From Streptomyces sp. WAC05374 (GTDB taxonomy: Bacteria > Actinomycetota > Actinomycetes > Streptomycetales > Streptomycetaceae), in assembly GCF_004353505.1 (NCBI RefSeq), contig NZ_SMNQ01000009.1, positions 62,001-126,000 of the forward strand: 64,000 bases of DNA, in the 5' to 3' direction. A program made the translations under genes and the position numbers. The notes below the pieces were generated by a model, which was not told where the DNA came from, did not search any database, and saw only the letters and a program-made list of their open reading frames with translations. This document shows positions 57,978 to 64,000 of this stretch, in pieces (the stretch's first letter is position 1; each line of letters opens with the position of its first letter).

Positions 57978-58180
57978 CGAGCAACGCAGTGCACGTTGGC
58001 TCTGCGACGGAGACTAGCGGCCAAGGCCGTCAGAGTCAGCGAGAACGAAGGAAAAGTCCTGGTCAGCATCGACCTACCCAGACATTTGGGATATAACGAC
58101 CCGGTTTTGCGCGCAGATTCCGACGACGGGGATCGCAGGTCGGCCGAACGTGATCCGTGTCACACCCTTCACGTGGGAAC

Positions 58181-58208
58181 CCACGGTCACCTCGGGGTGA
58201 CCGTGGGC
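58181..58208 (-). terminator. Terminator after pyrF
   Basis: CCCACGGTCACC (58181-58192) pairs with GGTGACCGTGGG (58197-58208), 12 bp, 4-base loop. It marks the end of the carA-carB-pyrD-pyrF run. Confidence 0.85.
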
Positions 58209-58234
58209 TCCGACGGGGTGGACCGGGCGGGGGG

Positions 58235-59077
58235 TCAGGCGCCGGCCGCCGCCCGCACCTCGTCCGCGTACCGCCGCGCGGCATCGCGCAGCGCCGCCGC
58301 GTCCGGACCGTGACGCAGGACACCCCTGCTGACGTTCGGCACGACGTTGCGCACGGCCGGGCCGAAGACGCCCGGCAGGTCCGCCGGGGTCGCGCCCTGG
58401 GCCCCGATGCCCGGAGCCAGGAGCGGGCCGTTGATGTCCAGGTCGTACGAGGAGAGGTCGCCGAGCGTGGCGCCGACGACCGCGCCGAAGGAGCCCATGG
58501 GCGTCTGGCCCGCGTTCTCCCGGGCGAGGTGGGCGAGCATGGTCGCGCCGATGGTGCGGCCGTCCTCGCGGACCGCGCGCTGGACCTCGGCGCCCTCGGG
58601 GTTGGAGGTGAGGGCGAGGACGAACAGTCCGGCGCCGCTCTCCCGGGCCAGGTCGACGGCGGGCCGCAGCGAGCCGTACCCGAGGTAGGGCGAGACCGTG
58701 AGCGCGTCGGAGAAGAGCGGGGAGTCCTTGCGCAGGTAGGTCTCGGCGTAGGCGGCCATGGTGGAGCCGATGTCGCCGCGCTTGGCGTCCATGACGACCA
58801 GGGCGCCCGCGTCCCGCAGGTCCGCCACGGCGCGCTCCAGGACGGCGATGCCGCGCGAGCCGAACCGCTCGAAGAAGGCGCTCTGCGGCTTGAAGACGGC
58901 GACCGTGCCGGCGAGGGCGTCCACGACCGTGCGCGTGAACCGCTCCAGGCCCGCCACGTCGTCGTTCAGGCCCCAGGCGGACAGCAGGGAGCCGTGCGGG
59001 TCGATGCCGACGCACAGCGGGCCCCGGGCGTCCATGGCGTGCCGCAGACGGGCACCGAAGGGTTCGAGCGGGCTCAT
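58235..59077 (-). CDS. pyrF: Orotidine 5'-phosphate decarboxylase, long type
   Basis: 280 residues, the longer group found in actinobacteria and proteobacteria. Catalytic motif ALVVMDAKRGDIGSTM (Asp/Lys/Asp) near residue 95; PHGSLLSAWGL and VFKPQSAFFERFGSRG upstream. It makes UMP from OMP. Its start overlaps the pyrD stop (ATGA), so translation is coupled. Confidence 0.97.
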   Translation of the reverse strand: MSPLEPFGARLRHAMDARGPLCVGIDPHGSLLSAWGLNDDVAGLERFTRTVVDALAGTVAVFKPQSAFFERFGSRGIAVLERAVADLRDAGALVVMDAKRGDIGSTMAAYAETYLRKDSPLFSDALTVSPYLGYGSLRPAVDLARESGAGLFVLALTSNPEGAEVQRAVREDGRTIGATMLAHLARENAGQTPMGSFGAVVGATLGDLSSYDLDINGPLLAPGIGAQGATPADLPGVFGPAVRNVVPNVSRGVLRHGPDAAALRDAARRYADEVRAAAGA

Positions 59078-60177
59078 GCGGCGGCCTTTCGGGTGTCGGC
59101 GCCGACGGCTTCGGCGAGCGTGGCGTACGGGGAGGCGTTCAGCCGGGCGGCGAGGCCCTTGTGGATGGCGCGGGCGTAGAACGGGCCCTCGTAGATGAAG
59201 GCGCTGTAGCCCTGCACCAGGGTGGCGCCGGCGAGGATGCGCTGCCAGGCGTCCTCGGCGTTCTCGATGCCGCCGACGCCGACCAGCGTGATGCGGTCGC
59301 CCACGCGCGCGTAAAGGCGGCGCAGCACCTCCAGGGAGCGCTTCTTCAGCGGCGCCCCGGACAGCCCTCCGGTCTCGCTGGTGAGATAGGCCGGGGACTT
59401 CAGGCCCTCGCGGGCGATCGTGGTGTTGGTGGCGATGATGCCGTCCAGGCCCAGCTCGACGGCGAGGTCGGCGACGGCGTCGACGTCCTCGTCGGCCAGG
59501 TCGGGTGCGATCTTCACCAGCAGCGGGACGCGGCGGCCGGTCACCGTGCGGTCGGCGGCCTCGCGGACGGCCGTCAGGAGGGGCCGCAGGGACTCGGTGG
59601 CCTGGAGGTTGCGCAGGCCCGGGGTGTTCGGCGAGGAGACGTTGACGACCAGGTAGTCGGCGTGGCGGGCGAGCCGCTCGGTCGACTTCACGTAGTCGGC
59701 GGCGGCCTCGGCCTCGGGGACGACCTTGGTCTTGCCGATGTTGACGCCCACGACGGTCCTGAAGACCGGCACGCGCGCGTGGAGGCGTGCGGCGACCGCG
59801 GCCGAGCCGTCGTTGTTGAAGCCCATGCGGTTGATCAGGGCGCGGTCCGACACGAGGCGGAAGAGGCGCTTCTTGGGGTTGCCGGGCTGCGGCTCGCCCG
59901 TGACCGTGCCGATCTCGACGTGGTCGAAGCCGAGCATCGCCATGCCGTCGATGGCGACGGCGTTCTTGTCGAAGCCGGCCGCGAGGCCGAACGGGCCGTG
60001 CATGCGCAGGCCGAGCGCCTCGGTGCGCAGCTCCTTGTGGCGGGGCGCCAGGGCGGCGGCGAGGAAGGTGCGCAGGACGGGGACGCGCGCGGCGAGGCGG
60101 ATCCAGCGGAAGGCCAGGTAGTGGGCCTGCTCGGGGTCCATGCGGGTGAAGAACAGCCGGAAGAAGAGCTTGTACAT
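59074..60177 (-). CDS. pyrD: Dihydroorotate dehydrogenase (quinone type)
   Basis: 367 residues from ATG 60177; an upstream in-frame ATG at 60195 has no binding site and falls in a hairpin. The N-terminal helices (MYKLFFRLFFTRMDPEQAHY) are the membrane-associated part of class 2 enzymes. FGLAAGFDKNAVAIDGMAML, NVSSPNTPGLRNLQATESL (catalytic Ser) and IATNTTIAREGL are FMN and substrate motifs. It oxidises dihydroorotate with quinone. Confidence 0.97.
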   Translation of the reverse strand: MYKLFFRLFFTRMDPEQAHYLAFRWIRLAARVPVLRTFLAAALAPRHKELRTEALGLRMHGPFGLAAGFDKNAVAIDGMAMLGFDHVEIGTVTGEPQPGNPKKRLFRLVSDRALINRMGFNNDGSAAVAARLHARVPVFRTVVGVNIGKTKVVPEAEAAADYVKSTERLARHADYLVVNVSSPNTPGLRNLQATESLRPLLTAVREAADRTVTGRRVPLLVKIAPDLADEDVDAVADLAVELGLDGIIATNTTIAREGLKSPAYLTSETGGLSGAPLKKRSLEVLRRLYARVGDRITLVGVGGIENAEDAWQRILAGATLVQGYSAFIYEGPFYARAIHKGLAARLNASPYATLAEAVGADTRKAAA

Positions 60178-60199
60178 GGTGTGTGGTGTCCTCATGAGG

Positions 60200-60229
60200 A
60201 GGGGGACACCGTTTCCGGTGTCCCCCTCG
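60200..60229 (-). terminator. Hairpin between carB and pyrD
   Basis: GAGGGGGACACCG (60200-60212) pairs with CGGTGTCCCCCTC (60217-60229), 13 bp and a 4-base loop, eight bases after the carB stop and 23 before the pyrD start. It is an intercistronic terminator or processing site. Confidence 0.75.
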
Positions 60230-60236
60230 TGGGCTG

Positions 60237-63537
<3,301 letters not shown>

Positions 63538-63545
<8 letters not shown>

Positions 63546-64000
63546 GCTCGGCCTCCATCAGGGATACGAAGCGGTCGAAGAGGTACGCGGCGTCGTGCGG
63601 GCCGGCGGCCGCTTCGGGGTGGTACTGGACGCTGAAGGCCGGCTGGTCGAGAAGCTGGAGGCCCTCCACCACGTTGTCGTTGAGGCAGACGTGGGAGACC
63701 TCGGCGCGGCCGAAGGGGGTGTCGGACACCTTGTCGAGGGGGGCGTCGACGGCGAAGCCGTGGTTGTGCGCGGTGACCTCGACCTTGCCGGTCGTGCGGT
63801 CCTGCACGGGCTGGTTGATGCCCCGGTGGCCGTACTTCAGCTTGTAGGTGCCGAAGCCGAGCGCGCGGCCGAGGATCTGGTTGCCGAAGCAGATGCCGAA
63901 CAGGGGCGTCTTGCGCTCCAGGACGGCCCGCATGACGGAGACGGGGCCGTCGGCGGTGGCGGGGTCGCCGGGGCCGTTGGAGAAGAACACGCCGTCGGGG
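63538..64000 (-). CDS. carA: Carbamoyl-phosphate synthase small chain, N-terminus beyond window
   Basis: The frame is open to the window edge and encodes the C-terminal 153 residues of the glutaminase subunit. The nucleophile is the Cys of LFGICFGNQILGRALGF; HGFAVDAPL and VQYHPEAAAGPHD hold the His/Glu of the triad. It ends at a TAA (63538-63540) eight bases inside carB. It supplies ammonia from glutamine to CarB. Confidence 0.97.

Overview
The window is a piece of a Streptomyces (high-GC actinomycete) chromosome core. GC is very high, GTG starts are common, most genes are followed by short convergent overlaps or strong hairpin terminators, and the gene order (rib operon - hisE/hisG; fmt/rsmB - priA - metK - coaBC - rpoZ - gmk - sIHF - pyrF - pyrD - carB - carA) is the conserved order I recall from S. 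coelicolor around SCO1427-SCO1484. That comparison is from memory and was not computed. No tRNA, rRNA, insertion sequence, phage or CRISPR array was seen.

Region 1 (1-10.2 kb) holds a partial gene of unknown function, an acyl-CoA dehydrogenase, a decayed chitinase with its promoter still readable (2265-2430), a 48-residue membrane protein, a Tat-exported C39-type peptidase, a uridine kinase-like P-loop protein, an isolated promoter plus hairpins that look like a small RNA (5104-5204), an EccA-like TPR/AAA+ ATPase and two translationally coupled CNNM/CBS membrane proteins. Region 2 (10.2-16.4 kb, minus strand) is an FMN-riboswitch operon ribD-ribE-ribM-ribBA-ribH that runs on into hisE-hisG and a PH-domain membrane protein. 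Region 3 (16.5-30.1 kb) is accessory: a DasR-type-site-controlled GH18 chitinase, an NmrA-like protein, a ROK repressor divergent from an MFS exporter/permease with an operator between them, an AfsR-type regulator, a serine beta-lactamase-like hydrolase, a uracil/xanthine permease and an anchored GH6 enzyme.

Region 4 (30.2-36.6 kb) contains a DUF5995-like gene wrecked by an A/T-free tract, then a pair that closely resembles lysine 2-monooxygenase and 5-aminovaleramide amidase (DavB/DavA), a small secreted protein, and an APC amino-acid permease with an Lrp/AsnC regulator: together a plausible lysine uptake and catabolism locus. Region 5 (36.6-44.2 kb) has an SGNH hydrolase, a DUF5133 protein and a stressosome-type module: RsbR, RsbS and RsbT-like proteins, a fused kinase-like/phosphatase protein, a second SpoIIE-type phosphatase, an RsbW-like ATPase, and a convergent SigB/SigF-family sigma factor whose own upstream region carries a good SigB-type promoter. 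A 34-bp tandem repeat separates the two arms.

Region 6 (44.2-64 kb) is mostly housekeeping: GuaB1 (GMP reductase type), a SorC-type regulator, rpe, rsmB, fmt, a conserved DNA-binding-like protein, a PriA lacking the ATPase motifs, a frameshifted small gene, metK, coaBC, rpoZ, gmk, the actinobacterial integration host factor, and the pyrimidine genes pyrF, pyrD, carB and the C-terminal part of carA, which runs off the window.
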